The notes beneath the pieces were generated by a model. It was not told where the DNA came from and did no database searches. It saw only the letters and a list, made by a program, of their open reading frames with translations. This document shows positions 32,593 to 41,072 of a stretch of DNA of 45,807 nt, piece after piece (within the stretch, counting starts at the first letter, position 1; each line of letters opens with the position of its first letter). Position numbers and translations under genes: made by a program. This DNA comes from Kiritimatiellia bacterium (lineage in GTDB: Bacteria > Verrucomicrobiota > Kiritimatiellia > SLAD01), in NCBI GenBank assembly GCA_007134735.1, contig SLKG01000030.1:1-45807 (forward strand). The letters run 5' to 3'.

Positions 32593-33288
32593 TCACTTCG
32601 TCCCGACGCGTGTCAATCGGGCCCCGGCAAGCACCAGAACAAATTCGCCGCGGACCTTACGTTCCCCGTACCGATCCCGAATTTGTGCGGGGGTGCCCCA
32701 GTTCAGCTGTTCGTACTGCTTGGTTAATTCGCGGCCGACGAATAATTCGCGGTCCGGCATGATTTCATCAAGTTCATTCAACACCTTCATAAAGCGGTGC
32801 GGCGACTCGAAGAAGACGATGGGGCGTGATTCCTCCCGGAGCGCTTCCAGGCGCCGGCGCCGAGCGGCGGATTTCGGCGGTAGGTAGCCTTCAAACATAA
32901 AATCCTTGTCCACAAATCCACACAGCGCAACCGCCGTGGTTACGGCGGAGGGACCGGGAATTGCCGTGATCGGCAGTTCCGCCCGGCGACAAGCGGTTAC
33001 GAGGCGCGCACCGGGGTCGGAAATTCCGGGCATGCCCGAATCCGTGACCAGCGCCACCACTTCACCGCGACGGATGCGGTTGAGCAGGGACTCGACCCGG
33101 CGTGCCTCGTTGAATCCGTGACAACTGATCAGCGGCGTATGCAAGTCGTACCGGCTTAACAGTTTCCGGGTTCGGCGCGTGTCTTCCGCGAAGATAACGT
33201 GGGCGTTGCGCAATGTTTCCAGCGCGCGTTGCGAAATGTCGCCCAGGTTTCCGATGGGCGTACCGACGATGTAGAGTCCCGGGTTCAT
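32593..33288 (-). CDS. rsmI: 16S rRNA (cytidine-1402-2'-O)-methyltransferase RsmI
   Basis: Tetrapyrrole-methylase-fold enzyme of about 231 residues that 2'-O-methylates C1402 of 16S rRNA. Motifs: LYIVGTPIGNLGDIS, FAEDTRRTRKLLSRY, VTDSGMPGISDPGARLV, AIPGPSAVTTAVALCG and FESPHR. It is shorter than E. coli RsmI (286), lacking the C-terminal helical domain. ATG 33288 begins exactly at the conserved N-terminus, but no ribosome site is seen; the frame runs back to 33399 through the octamer-repeat region, which I do not believe is coding. Confidence 0.93.
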   Translation of the reverse strand: MNPGLYIVGTPIGNLGDISQRALETLRNAHVIFAEDTRRTRKLLSRYDLHTPLISCHGFNEARRVESLLNRIRRGEVVALVTDSGMPGISDPGARLVTACRRAELPITAIPGPSAVTTAVALCGFVDKDFMFEGYLPPKSAARRRRLEALREESRPIVFFESPHRFMKVLNELDEIMPDRELFVGRELTKQYEQLNWGTPAQIRDRYGERKVRGEFVLVLAGARLTRVGTK

Positions 33289-33329
33289 GAAGAAGAAGAA
33301 TGATGATGGACCGACCATGGAGGAAGACG

Positions 33330-33361
33330 GGAGTGATGGAGTACGGGAGTAATGGAGTGTT
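33330..33361 (-). repeat. Octamer tandem repeat, left arm
   Basis: Four 8-base units on the plus strand: GGAGTGAT, GGAGTACG, GGAGTAAT, GGAGTGTT. On the minus strand they read as ACTCC-type units like those of the right arm at 33401. Confidence 0.75.
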
Positions 33362-33400
33362 GGGGGAACGACGTTCGGTCCGAAATCCCGGTCATACACC

Positions 33401-33448
33401 CGTACTCCATCACTCCAATACTCCAGTACTCCATCACTCCAGTACTCC
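33401..33448 (+). repeat. Octamer tandem repeat, right arm
   Basis: Six 8-base units: CGTACTCC, ATCACTCC, AATACTCC, AGTACTCC, ATCACTCC, AGTACTCC. With the left arm they form a long imperfect inverted repeat around a 39-base loop in the 177-base gap between thrC and rsmI, both on the minus strand. It may form an RNA hairpin between the two genes or be a variable repeat locus. Confidence 0.75.
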
Positions 33449-33465
33449 GGGTTTCGGTTTCAATT

Positions 33466-34740
33466 TCAGAGCCCCTTTCTTTCCAGCGCGGTCAATGCCG
33501 CATCGGTATCCGGATCGACCGTGGCCGGCTCCCCCGCCGCCTGCCGTGCGGTTGCCACATCCTTCAATCCACTGCCGGTGATCAGGCAGACGATTCGTTC
33601 GTCCTGGGCGACGGTTTTTTCGCGGGCCATTTTCCTCAGCCCCGCCCACGCCGTCGCCGCCGAAGGTTCCGCGAACACGCCGGACAGGCGTGCCAGCTCG
33701 ATAATGGCTTCGAGGATTTCCGTGTCCGAAACCGTCACGGCCGCGCCATCCGATTCCATTACGGCGCGCACGGCCGCGATGCCGTCCCTGGGTTGATCGA
33801 CCGAAATGGAATCGGCGAGGGTATTGGCCCGGACCGGCTCAATCCGCACATCCGACCAATCCTCCCGCCTGTCCGAGGTGTCCGCATCGCGCAGGCGGCG
33901 CACGGTGCGGGTGATCGCCGAACTCCCTTCGGCCTGCGCGCAGTCGATCCGGGGCGGCCGGGAAATGAATCCGGCGGCGTGCAGATCGCGCATGCCTTTC
34001 CAGATGCCGCTGATGATATTCCCGTCGCCCGTGGGGACGACGACACGATCGGGCGCGTCCCATTTCAACTGTTCGCAGATTTCAAAACTGCACGTTTTTT
34101 TTCCTTCTCGGGTGAAAGGGTTGAAGCCCGTATTGCGGTTCAGCCATCCTTTTTCCTCGCAGACCCGCGCGCAGAGATCGAATGCGTCGTCATACGTTCC
34201 GCGCACGGCCATCACGTGCGCGCCGTACACCAGCAGTTGGGCCACCTTGGCCGGGGGCGCCTTCTCTGGAATGAATATGACGCACGGCAAGCCGACCGCG
34301 GCGGCCATACAGGCCATGGAACTGCCGGCGTTACCCGTGCTGGCGCCTGCGACCACCTGCGCGCCCGTTTCGCGCGCGCGCGCCAGGACCACTGCGCTGG
34401 CCCGGTCTTTGAAGGAATGGCTCGGATTTCCGCTTTCGTCTTTAAGGAACACCGCGCTCAAGCCCGCGGCCTCGCCCAGGCGTTTCGCGGGGTACAACGG
34501 CGTGGGGCCGACAGGCAACGGCGGCGCGGAGGTTGCCTGTTCCAGGGGAAGAAAGGGAAGAAACCGGAAGATGTCGCTACGTTCGGATGGAAACAGGAGA
34601 TCGCGGGGCCGGTCTTTCAGAATGCTTTCGTAGTCATAGGTGATATCCAGGTTGCCGCCGCAATCCGGACAGACATACCCCGTATAATCGGCGCCTTGAA
34701 CGCGTTGACACTGTGTGCAGCTGTAACCGGAAACATGCAT
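33466..34740 (-). CDS. thrC: Threonine synthase (zinc-ribbon, PLP-dependent)
   Basis: Converts O-phosphohomoserine to threonine, 424 residues. An N-terminal zinc ribbon (Cys8, Cys11, Cys24, Cys27) is followed by the PLP fold-type II core: GPTPLYPAKRLGE, FLKDESGNPSHSFKDRAS with PLP-Lys111, GASTGNAGSSMACMAA for the phosphate, VVPTGDGNIISGIWKG, and ITGSGLKDVAT at the end. The zinc-ribbon form is the shorter, archaeal-type class. A related cysteate synthase cannot be fully excluded. ATG 34740 starts exactly on the ribbon. It lies 45 bases after the carbamate kinase gene on the same strand. Confidence 0.93.
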   Translation of the reverse strand: MHVSGYSCTQCQRVQGADYTGYVCPDCGGNLDITYDYESILKDRPRDLLFPSERSDIFRFLPFLPLEQATSAPPLPVGPTPLYPAKRLGEAAGLSAVFLKDESGNPSHSFKDRASAVVLARARETGAQVVAGASTGNAGSSMACMAAAVGLPCVIFIPEKAPPAKVAQLLVYGAHVMAVRGTYDDAFDLCARVCEEKGWLNRNTGFNPFTREGKKTCSFEICEQLKWDAPDRVVVPTGDGNIISGIWKGMRDLHAAGFISRPPRIDCAQAEGSSAITRTVRRLRDADTSDRREDWSDVRIEPVRANTLADSISVDQPRDGIAAVRAVMESDGAAVTVSDTEILEAIIELARLSGVFAEPSAATAWAGLRKMAREKTVAQDERIVCLITGSGLKDVATARQAAGEPATVDPDTDAALTALERKGL

Positions 34741-34785
34741 GAGCGATACAATTCAATACCGTTCCACGAAAAATCCTTCAATCCG

Positions 34786-35730
34786 TTACGGTGTGATATG
34801 TGTTCCGTTCCTTCCGGCGATGGCGTCTTCCAGCAGGTGCGGCTGGGTGATGATCACCTGCTTGCCGCCGTGTTCCAGAAAGTCGATGGCCGCCTCGATT
34901 TTCGGCTTCATACTGCCGGCGGCAAAATGTCCCTGCTCCATGTACTGCCGGGCCTCCGCAACGGTAATCGTGTCGAGGGCTTTCTGATCGGGCGTTCCGA
35001 AATAAAGCATCACCTTGTCCACGGCCGTGGAGATGACGAAGGTATCGGCGCCCAGTTCCTTGGCCAGCAGACAGGAGGCGGCGTCCTTATCGATTACCGC
35101 GGCGCACCCCTCCAGGTCTCCGTTTTCGCGGCGGATCACCGGGATGCCGCCGCCGCCCACGGCCGTGACGATCACGTCATGCTCAACGAGCATCCGAATA
35201 GCTTCCTGTTCAACTATTTCCAGCGGCTTGGGCGAGGCGACCACTCTACGCCAACCCCGCCCCGCATCTTCCCGTATGGCCCAGCCTTCTTCTCGTTCAT
35301 GCCGGCGCGCGTCTTCCTCCGGATAAAAAGGGCCGATGGGTTTGGAGGGATTCTCAAAGGCGGGATCGTCTTTGTCCACGACGACCTGTGTGACCACGGT
35401 GGCCAGCGGCTTTTGAATGCCGCGTTGCAGGAGTTCATTGCCCAATGTCTGCTGGATCTGGTATCCGATGGCGCCCTGCGTGTCGGCCACACAGCTTTCA
35501 AGGGGTACCTGGTGCAGGACATCCTTGGCCAGTTCCGAGCGCAGAAGGATAAACCCCACCTGGGGTCCGTTCCCGTGTGTGATGATCACGCGATATCCTT
35601 CTTCGACCAGCGTGGCGATATGGTGACCGGTCTGTCCGGCGGCACGGTACTGATCCAGTACCGTCATGTGTTTCGAATCGGTGACCAGCGAATTGCCGCC
35701 AACGGCGATGATCAACAACGGTTTGCTCAT
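34786..35730 (-). CDS. arcC: Carbamate kinase
   Basis: Amino-acid-kinase fold enzyme of about 314 residues that interconverts carbamoyl phosphate plus ADP with ATP. Family strings: LLIIAVGGNSL, ITHGNGPQVGFILLR, DTQGAIGYQIQQTL, TAVGGGGIPVI, VIDKDAASCLLA and GSMKPKIEAAIDF. It normally works in the arginine deiminase or allantoin route, but neither arcA nor argF is in the window, so its pathway is open. ATG 35730 has GGAGG 9 bases upstream; two further in-frame starts up to 35784 are less likely. Confidence 0.94.
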   Translation of the reverse strand: MSKPLLIIAVGGNSLVTDSKHMTVLDQYRAAGQTGHHIATLVEEGYRVIITHGNGPQVGFILLRSELAKDVLHQVPLESCVADTQGAIGYQIQQTLGNELLQRGIQKPLATVVTQVVVDKDDPAFENPSKPIGPFYPEEDARRHEREEGWAIREDAGRGWRRVVASPKPLEIVEQEAIRMLVEHDVIVTAVGGGGIPVIRRENGDLEGCAAVIDKDAASCLLAKELGADTFVISTAVDKVMLYFGTPDQKALDTITVAEARQYMEQGHFAAGSMKPKIEAAIDFLEHGGKQVIITQPHLLEDAIAGRNGTHITP

Positions 35731-35860
35731 GGCATAATCCTCCATGCCGGGACATACACGCCAACGGAATGCGTATCCGGCCAAACCGCCATCGTAGCAA
35801 ATCGGGTTTATTGATCAAGCGCCGTGCAACGTGATGCATCCTGCCGGGCCCTTCAGCGTG

Positions 35861-35896
35861 TAACAACCAGACTGACGATCGTCAGTCTGGTTGTTA
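35861..35896. promoter_or_regulatory. 36-bp perfect palindrome
   Basis: Two 18-base arms meet without a gap. The left arm is TAACAACCAGACTGACGA and the right arm is its exact complement. It lies 131-166 bases upstream of the carbamate kinase ATG and 84 bases downstream of the five-repeat gene's stop (both minus). Neither flank has a T-run, so a simple rho-independent terminator is not well supported. It may be an operator for a dimeric or tetrameric regulator, a hairpin that protects the upstream mRNA, or a mobile-element target. The remaining sequence of 35731-35979 shows nothing else. Confidence 0.7.
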
Positions 35897-35979
35897 TATT
35901 AAAGTTGGCAACATGCTCATATGCAGGGAGTTACAACAAGGGTCTTCCGGCGTCAGAATCCGGATTACGTCGCGCTCGC

Positions 35980-38760
35980 TTACTCAGCCAATTCTACACG
36001 TACGCGATAGAGGGATCCCTCAAGACCGTTCACATCCTCATCCACAAATTCATAAGGACCGGTGGAGTTGGATACGATATTGGTGAGGAACCTGAAACCG
36101 CCCGCGACCGGGTCGTTCTCCAGAAGATTCGGGGAACGTTCCACCCGGTAGACCCGTCCGGGTATGGCGTTCCAGTGCAGGGAAAAGCCCTCGCCCTGTT
36201 CCGGATCGGTTTCCGATCCTTCGATCAACCACAAGGATTCGGGATCGTTGGGGTCGGTGCCTGCGATGAAGTTCTGCTTATAGGTGAATCGATGGCCGGA
36301 CGGCGGAGAGCTGTCGGCCACGCGTTCTTCTTCGGGCACGTCGTACTCATCCCACCACGAATTCGGAATGCCGTCGGTTTGTTCTCCATCGTCATACTTG
36401 AGCCCGCCGATATGAATCGCGAAATTGCCCTCATAATTTTCGACTTCGCCGACCATATTGAAATTCACAAGGAAGCGGATTTCGGCGATGTCGTACAGGT
36501 TGTCGACTTGGTCGCTGTCTATGTGATAATAGTGCAGGTCGGTTTCCACGTTCAGAAGGTTGAAGCTGCTGCGCGCGCCTTCTGAATCCACGAATTCCAC
36601 CCGGACCATATTGGGCGTACCCCTCGCGCCGAGCACAAATTCGTTGATGTTGGTCAAATCCCGCGGCAGTCCGTCCTCCCATCGTACCGTAACGCCCTGC
36701 TCCAGGGGGGGCTCAAAGAGGTCGTAATGCACGGTGAAATTGGTGGAGGAATGCTGTGTCACGTGCGTGCCTGCGAGATTTTCCACCACCGGCCTGTCGG
36801 GCAGAATGGTGATCGATGCCTCTCCCGGAGGAATGCCCGGTACCGTATAAACCAGGCCGTCGACATAAACGGTGAATTCTCCCGTACCCGTGCCGGCCTT
36901 GTCCGCGTCCACCACGAATATGATCGCCTTGATGCCGTGCAGATTTTCGATCACCGAGGCGTCGATATGCCAGTGTTGCAACTCGTCGGTTACGCCATTC
37001 AGGTGAAATCGAGTTTTTTCCCGGTCCCCGTATTCGAATTCCACCTTGATCGCTTTGGAATCGCCTTTCACGCCAAACACGAATTGGGTGATCGAGCTGA
37101 GATTTTGGGGGTTCCAACCCCAGGTCAACGCAACGGCGTCCCACGAATGCAAATCGGGCAGGTCATACTGCAGGGTAAAACTGTTCGCGGAATTCCGCAC
37201 GATTTGATCTTCCTCCGTGAAATCAAAGTATTCCACGTCAATCATCGGCTCATTGGGCAGAATGGTAACCGGCGCAATGCCCGGATCGAATGGATCCAGA
37301 TGACCCGGGGGCCAGTAGAGACCTCCAACAAATACATCGAGGGAGCCCTCGTTATTTTCCGCAAGATATGGAATCACCTCGAAGGTAATTTCTTTCATAT
37401 CGTCCAGGTTATCAATCAGCGAAGCGTCGATATGCCAATGTTGGAGTTCGTCGCTTACGCCCTGCAGGTGGAAGATCGTTCGGTGGCCGTCCATGTCCAT
37501 GAAGGCCAACTGGACCCTGTTAGGGTCGCCCCTTAGTCCGAACACAAATTCATTGGTGATGGAGGAAAGGTCGAACGGTTCATATTCTGTTTCGCCAAAT
37601 GCCAGCGGCACATGCATACGGATGCCGTCCATGCCATATTCATTGGGAAACGCATAATCCATGGTCACATAGGTTGAGGAATGGAGTGTAAACTCTGTTA
37701 GGTACATGCTGCCCACATCCAGTTCCACGGGCATGACGGTAATAGGCAAGTCATCGGGCGGGGTCGGCAGCGGCGACGGACGGAGTCCGCCCACGAACAA
37801 GGAGATTTCGCCGTCCGGGCCCTGATCCACCACAAAATTGATATTTTTAATATTTCCCATATGGGCAATCTGATCGGCGGGGATTATCCAATGCTGATAC
37901 GAGTCCGACACGTTCAGCAGATGGAAGGTGGTTTTCCCGCCGGGGCTGGAATATATCTCCACCTTGACCGAGTTGGGATCACCCCGGGCTCCGAATACCA
38001 GTTGGCTTTCTCCGCTCAAATCACGGGTTTGAGCGTCGGCCCAGGTCACCTCGACGGCGCGCCAGCCGTGCACGCTAGAGATATAGGGAATGGTGAAATT
38101 GCTCGTCGAGTTTTGTGTGAATTCCGTTTGGGCTATCTCTTTTACAAACGGCCTATCGGGCAGAATGGTGAGCGGGGCTTCGCCCGGGTCTGCGGGATAC
38201 ACGTCATATGACGGAGTATCTCCAGACGTATAGGTAAGCCCGTCCACATACACCATGAATTCTCCTTCAAGATTGCCGGGAGCGGCCAGTTCCTCATCCA
38301 CCACGAAGCCGATCATTTTTACCTCGCTCAAATCGATGTCTATATCTTCCGCATCGATCGTCCAGAAGGCGAATGCTTCGTCAAGACCCGGAAGTTCCGG
38401 AGAATTAATGATCGTTTTGGTTCCCCCGTCGTCTTCGAACTCTACCTTGATCTGGTTGGGTTGGCCTTTAACGCCGAATACGAACTCGGTGATATGGGAA
38501 AGATCTTTGGGCTCCCACGTTTCCCCCCATCTTACCGCGGCACCGGCCCATCCGCTGGGATCCACATCGTAGTACACGCTGAAGTTTGAAACGGAATGCA
38601 CGTGGAAGGAGGAGCCGCCCAGATCCGTCACGCCGGGTTCGTCCGGCAACACGGTCAGCGTTTGTCCAAACGCCTGTCCGCTCATGCCGTATGTGATCAG
38701 GCCCGACAACACGAAAGCCGTCAGTGTGCACCCGAAAGAATTGTGTCTTGTTGTCTTCAT
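35980..38760 (-). CDS. Secreted protein with five tandem beta-sandwich-like repeats
   Basis: 926 residues, family not named. A signal peptide ends near AFGQ (residue 33). Five repeats of about 130-145 residues lie at 36-176, 197-327, 339-482, 497-638 and 649-789. Shared features are an opening T-x-x-P-x-x-P (TVLPDEP, TILPDRP, TILPNEP), N-F-T-x-x-Y, a W within 10 residues, DLS-x-I-x-EFVFG-x-x-G-x-PN, VEF and FHL before HWHIDA, then FVVD and V-Y-V-x-GL. Repeat length and Trp/Asp content suggest carbohydrate-binding-like or adhesin folds. Residues 797-845 (PNSWWDEYDV, IAGTDPNDPES) and 858-926 (LHWNAIPGRVYRVERSPNLL) are a C-terminal pair common on secreted PVC proteins. AAAGGG precedes ATG 38760. 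The 297-base divergent gap to the next gene holds AT-rich DNA and a GCGATCGC palindrome. Confidence 0.82.
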   Translation of the reverse strand: MKTTRHNSFGCTLTAFVLSGLITYGMSGQAFGQTLTVLPDEPGVTDLGGSSFHVHSVSNFSVYYDVDPSGWAGAAVRWGETWEPKDLSHITEFVFGVKGQPNQIKVEFEDDGGTKTIINSPELPGLDEAFAFWTIDAEDIDIDLSEVKMIGFVVDEELAAPGNLEGEFMVYVDGLTYTSGDTPSYDVYPADPGEAPLTILPDRPFVKEIAQTEFTQNSTSNFTIPYISSVHGWRAVEVTWADAQTRDLSGESQLVFGARGDPNSVKVEIYSSPGGKTTFHLLNVSDSYQHWIIPADQIAHMGNIKNINFVVDQGPDGEISLFVGGLRPSPLPTPPDDLPITVMPVELDVGSMYLTEFTLHSSTYVTMDYAFPNEYGMDGIRMHVPLAFGETEYEPFDLSSITNEFVFGLRGDPNRVQLAFMDMDGHRTIFHLQGVSDELQHWHIDASLIDNLDDMKEITFEVIPYLAENNEGSLDVFVGGLYWPPGHLDPFDPGIAPVTILPNEPMIDVEYFDFTEEDQIVRNSANSFTLQYDLPDLHSWDAVALTWGWNPQNLSSITQFVFGVKGDSKAIKVEFEYGDREKTRFHLNGVTDELQHWHIDASVIENLHGIKAIIFVVDADKAGTGTGEFTVYVDGLVYTVPGIPPGEASITILPDRPVVENLAGTHVTQHSSTNFTVHYDLFEPPLEQGVTVRWEDGLPRDLTNINEFVLGARGTPNMVRVEFVDSEGARSSFNLLNVETDLHYYHIDSDQVDNLYDIAEIRFLVNFNMVGEVENYEGNFAIHIGGLKYDDGEQTDGIPNSWWDEYDVPEEERVADSSPPSGHRFTYKQNFIAGTDPNDPESLWLIEGSETDPEQGEGFSLHWNAIPGRVYRVERSPNLLENDPVAGGFRFLTNIVSNSTGPYEFVDEDVNGLEGSLYRVRVELAE

Positions 38761-39056
38761 GTGTATGCCCTTTTGAATTGTGCCGTGATCTATTATGCGA
38801 TCGCGGCAATTGGAAACCCCTCATATGTTTGTGTAATCGTTTGCATGGTGGCGCTTATTTTGGTTTTGAAAAGTATTATTTGTAACTATTATTCCTGTCT
38901 TCAGGCTCCGGGTGTGCAACCTGTTCATCTTCAATTGGTAAGGAATTCCTTTGTTTTTTTAATTTTTTAACGCCGTCATTACTTTTTTGGCTTTGGCGGG
39001 GCGGGTGGGGGCTTTTTGTCGTGCGCCGGGAATGACGGGAGGGGTATTCTGGCGGC

Positions 39057-40982
39057 ATGAAGAGAGATTTTCCTCGAAAAGCCATGGTTCTTGCCGCGGG
39101 TTATGGCACGCGCATGCGCCCCTTGTCGCACGAATGCACAAAGGCAATGATGCCTTTCTGGGGGCGTCCGTTATTGGCGAGGACGTTGGATATGCTGTCG
39201 GGTTGGGGGGTGCGCGACGTCATCGTCAACTGTCATCATCGCGCCGGGGATCTTGTGGAGTATGTGACACACGGTCATCGACCGGAGCGGCTGCGCGTCG
39301 CGTTGTCGTTCGAGCCGAGAATCCTCGGAACGGGCGGTGCGTTGCGGCGCGCGGAGTGGTTTTTTGATGACGGTCCCTTCTGGCTTATCAATGCGGACAT
39401 TGTGGCGGATGTCCGTCCCGCTTTTTTAATGCGTGAGTATCGCAGGCATCGTCCCCTGGGGGTGTTATGGATGCATTCGGGCAAGGGGCCCCGGACGGTG
39501 TTGTTGAGGGATGGATGGGTTTCGGATTTTCAGGCCGGGTCACCCGATGTGCCCGGCGCCTGTACGTTTTGCGGTTTGCACCTGCTGGACCGGCGTATTT
39601 TCGAGTATCTGCCGGATGCCGGGTATTCTTCCATTGTGTCGGCCTATGAACGGGCCATACGTTCCGGTGAGCGCATGGCCGGGGTGAAAGTTCGAGAAAG
39701 TTTTTGGGCGGATACGGGCACGCCGGCGGATTATCTGGCGGCGCACGCCGACTATGCGGCATGGGCGAAGAAACGGGGGGCCGGGTTGGGTTTGGGCGCA
39801 CACCCGTTGCGGGACGACGTGAAGGTGGAGGGATTCAGCGCCGTGGCGGACGACGTGCGCATCGGGCCCGGGGCATATATGCGGAACAGTGTGCTGTGGC
39901 CGGGTGTCCGGGTTGGTGCGCGTGCCCGCCTCGAGAATGCGATTGTCGGTTCGGGCGTTCGGGTGAACGGCGCTGTTCGGCATGTTGTGACGCGCGCGGA
40001 AACGGCCTTGGATGTCCGGGAGCGCGCGGTGCTTCGACGCCGGGGTTGGCGCGAGGAAGATGTGACGGTGGAAACGTGGTCGCCCCGGGGTTCGGCGCGC
40101 CAGTATCTTCGGTTGACGAAAGGGCGAGACCGGGTTGTGCTCGTGCGATATGACGGGGACCGCTTGGAAAATACTCTCTTTGGACGCCATGCCCGGTTCT
40201 TGAGACACTTGGGGTTGCGTGTTCCCCGTGTTCTATACGAAAGCCGGGGACCGGGCCTTCTGCTTCTGGAGGATTTGGGAGATCGCTCGTTGCAGGGGGT
40301 TGTCCAAACGTCTGGTTGGGCACGAGCGGCGCCGTTCTATCGCCAAGCCCTCCGCGGCGTAGCGCGGTTACATGACCGGGGCGCTGCGGCGGCCGGGCGC
40401 GCCGGGTTGCCCCTGATGCCGGCATTCGGCCCCGAACTTTTTCGTTGGGAACGGGAACTTTTCACGACTCAATACATGCGGGGGGTACTGGGGCTGGAGG
40501 ACCGGATGGTGTTTCAGGTTGAAAAGGAGCTGCAGAAAGTGTCGAATGTTCTGGGGGCGCAACCGGCAGTATTGATTCATCGGGATTTGCAATCCAGCAA
40601 TATCCTGATCCGCGGGCGGCAGGTCGCTTTCATTGATTTTCAGGGTATGCGGCGGGGGCCGGCGGCGTATGACATCGCATCGCTCTTGTGCGATCCCTAC
40701 GTTGAAATGCCCATGGAACAGCAGCGCGTGCACCTCGCCTGGTATGGGAAACACGTGCGGGGTCAAACGTTCCCGGAAAACGTATTCTGGTGCGCCGCGA
40801 TACAGCGTTTGGCGCAGGCGATCGGGGCGTATATCCGTCTTTCCGAGCAACCGGGCGGTCATCGATTCCGGCCGTTTGTGTCGCCGGCGCTTCGGATGAT
40901 GCGGCGTGCACTGGATCGGACCGCGCCCATGCCCGGGCTGAGGGAAACCATTCGATGCGGCTTGAAACACGAACGGGCTTGA
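39057..40982 (+). CDS. Fused MurU-like nucleotidyltransferase and AmgK-like sugar kinase
   Basis: 641 residues in three parts. Residues 1-245 form a sugar-phosphate nucleotidyltransferase (VLAAGYGTRMRPLS, TKAMMPFWGRPLL, GTGGALRRAEWF, WLINADIV, WADTGTPADYL). Residues 260-305 are left-handed beta-helix hexapeptides (VRIGPGAYMRNSVLWPGVRV, cut at 20). Residues 330-620 are a phosphotransferase of the aminoglycoside-kinase fold: LLLEDLGDRSLQ, IHRDLQSSNILI (about 507), FIDFQGMRRGPAAYDIASLL (about 525). In Pseudomonas the separate proteins AmgK (MurNAc/GlcNAc 1-kinase) and MurU (MurNAc-1-P uridylyltransferase) act in sequence in peptidoglycan recycling. The fused order here (MurU then AmgK) would channel sugar to UDP-sugar. 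Domain calls are firm; the substrate is inferred. A GGGAGGGG lies upstream of ATG 39057. Confidence 0.85.
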   Translation: MKRDFPRKAMVLAAGYGTRMRPLSHECTKAMMPFWGRPLLARTLDMLSGWGVRDVIVNCHHRAGDLVEYVTHGHRPERLRVALSFEPRILGTGGALRRAEWFFDDGPFWLINADIVADVRPAFLMREYRRHRPLGVLWMHSGKGPRTVLLRDGWVSDFQAGSPDVPGACTFCGLHLLDRRIFEYLPDAGYSSIVSAYERAIRSGERMAGVKVRESFWADTGTPADYLAAHADYAAWAKKRGAGLGLGAHPLRDDVKVEGFSAVADDVRIGPGAYMRNSVLWPGVRVGARARLENAIVGSGVRVNGAVRHVVTRAETALDVRERAVLRRRGWREEDVTVETWSPRGSARQYLRLTKGRDRVVLVRYDGDRLENTLFGRHARFLRHLGLRVPRVLYESRGPGLLLLEDLGDRSLQGVVQTSGWARAAPFYRQALRGVARLHDRGAAAAGRAGLPLMPAFGPELFRWERELFTTQYMRGVLGLEDRMVFQVEKELQKVSNVLGAQPAVLIHRDLQSSNILIRGRQVAFIDFQGMRRGPAAYDIASLLCDPYVEMPMEQQRVHLAWYGKHVRGQTFPENVFWCAAIQRLAQAIGAYIRLSEQPGGHRFRPFVSPALRMMRRALDRTAPMPGLRETIRCGLKHERA

Positions 40983-41072
40983 GATAGCGGTAGTAAAGAT
41001 GAGCATGTGGCGTGGGGATGAAGAGGGGTCGGGTCGCCGGCATGGTCCCGTAATAATTTGAGGGGTTCGAGC

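Noticed and set aside
33330-33448. CRISPR-like array
   Set aside because: Units are 8 bases, directly adjacent and without spacers, and no cas genes are present.
33352-35814. Very long open frame (820 codons) on the plus strand
   Set aside because: It lies wholly antisense to rsmI's upstream region, thrC and arcC, whose products carry complete family motifs. Its translation is low-complexity, His/Arg/Gly-rich and matches no fold; it is a codon-bias shadow.
35861-35896. Rho-independent terminator
   Set aside because: The stem is excellent, but neither strand has a following T-run, so the terminator call was dropped in favour of an unassigned palindrome.
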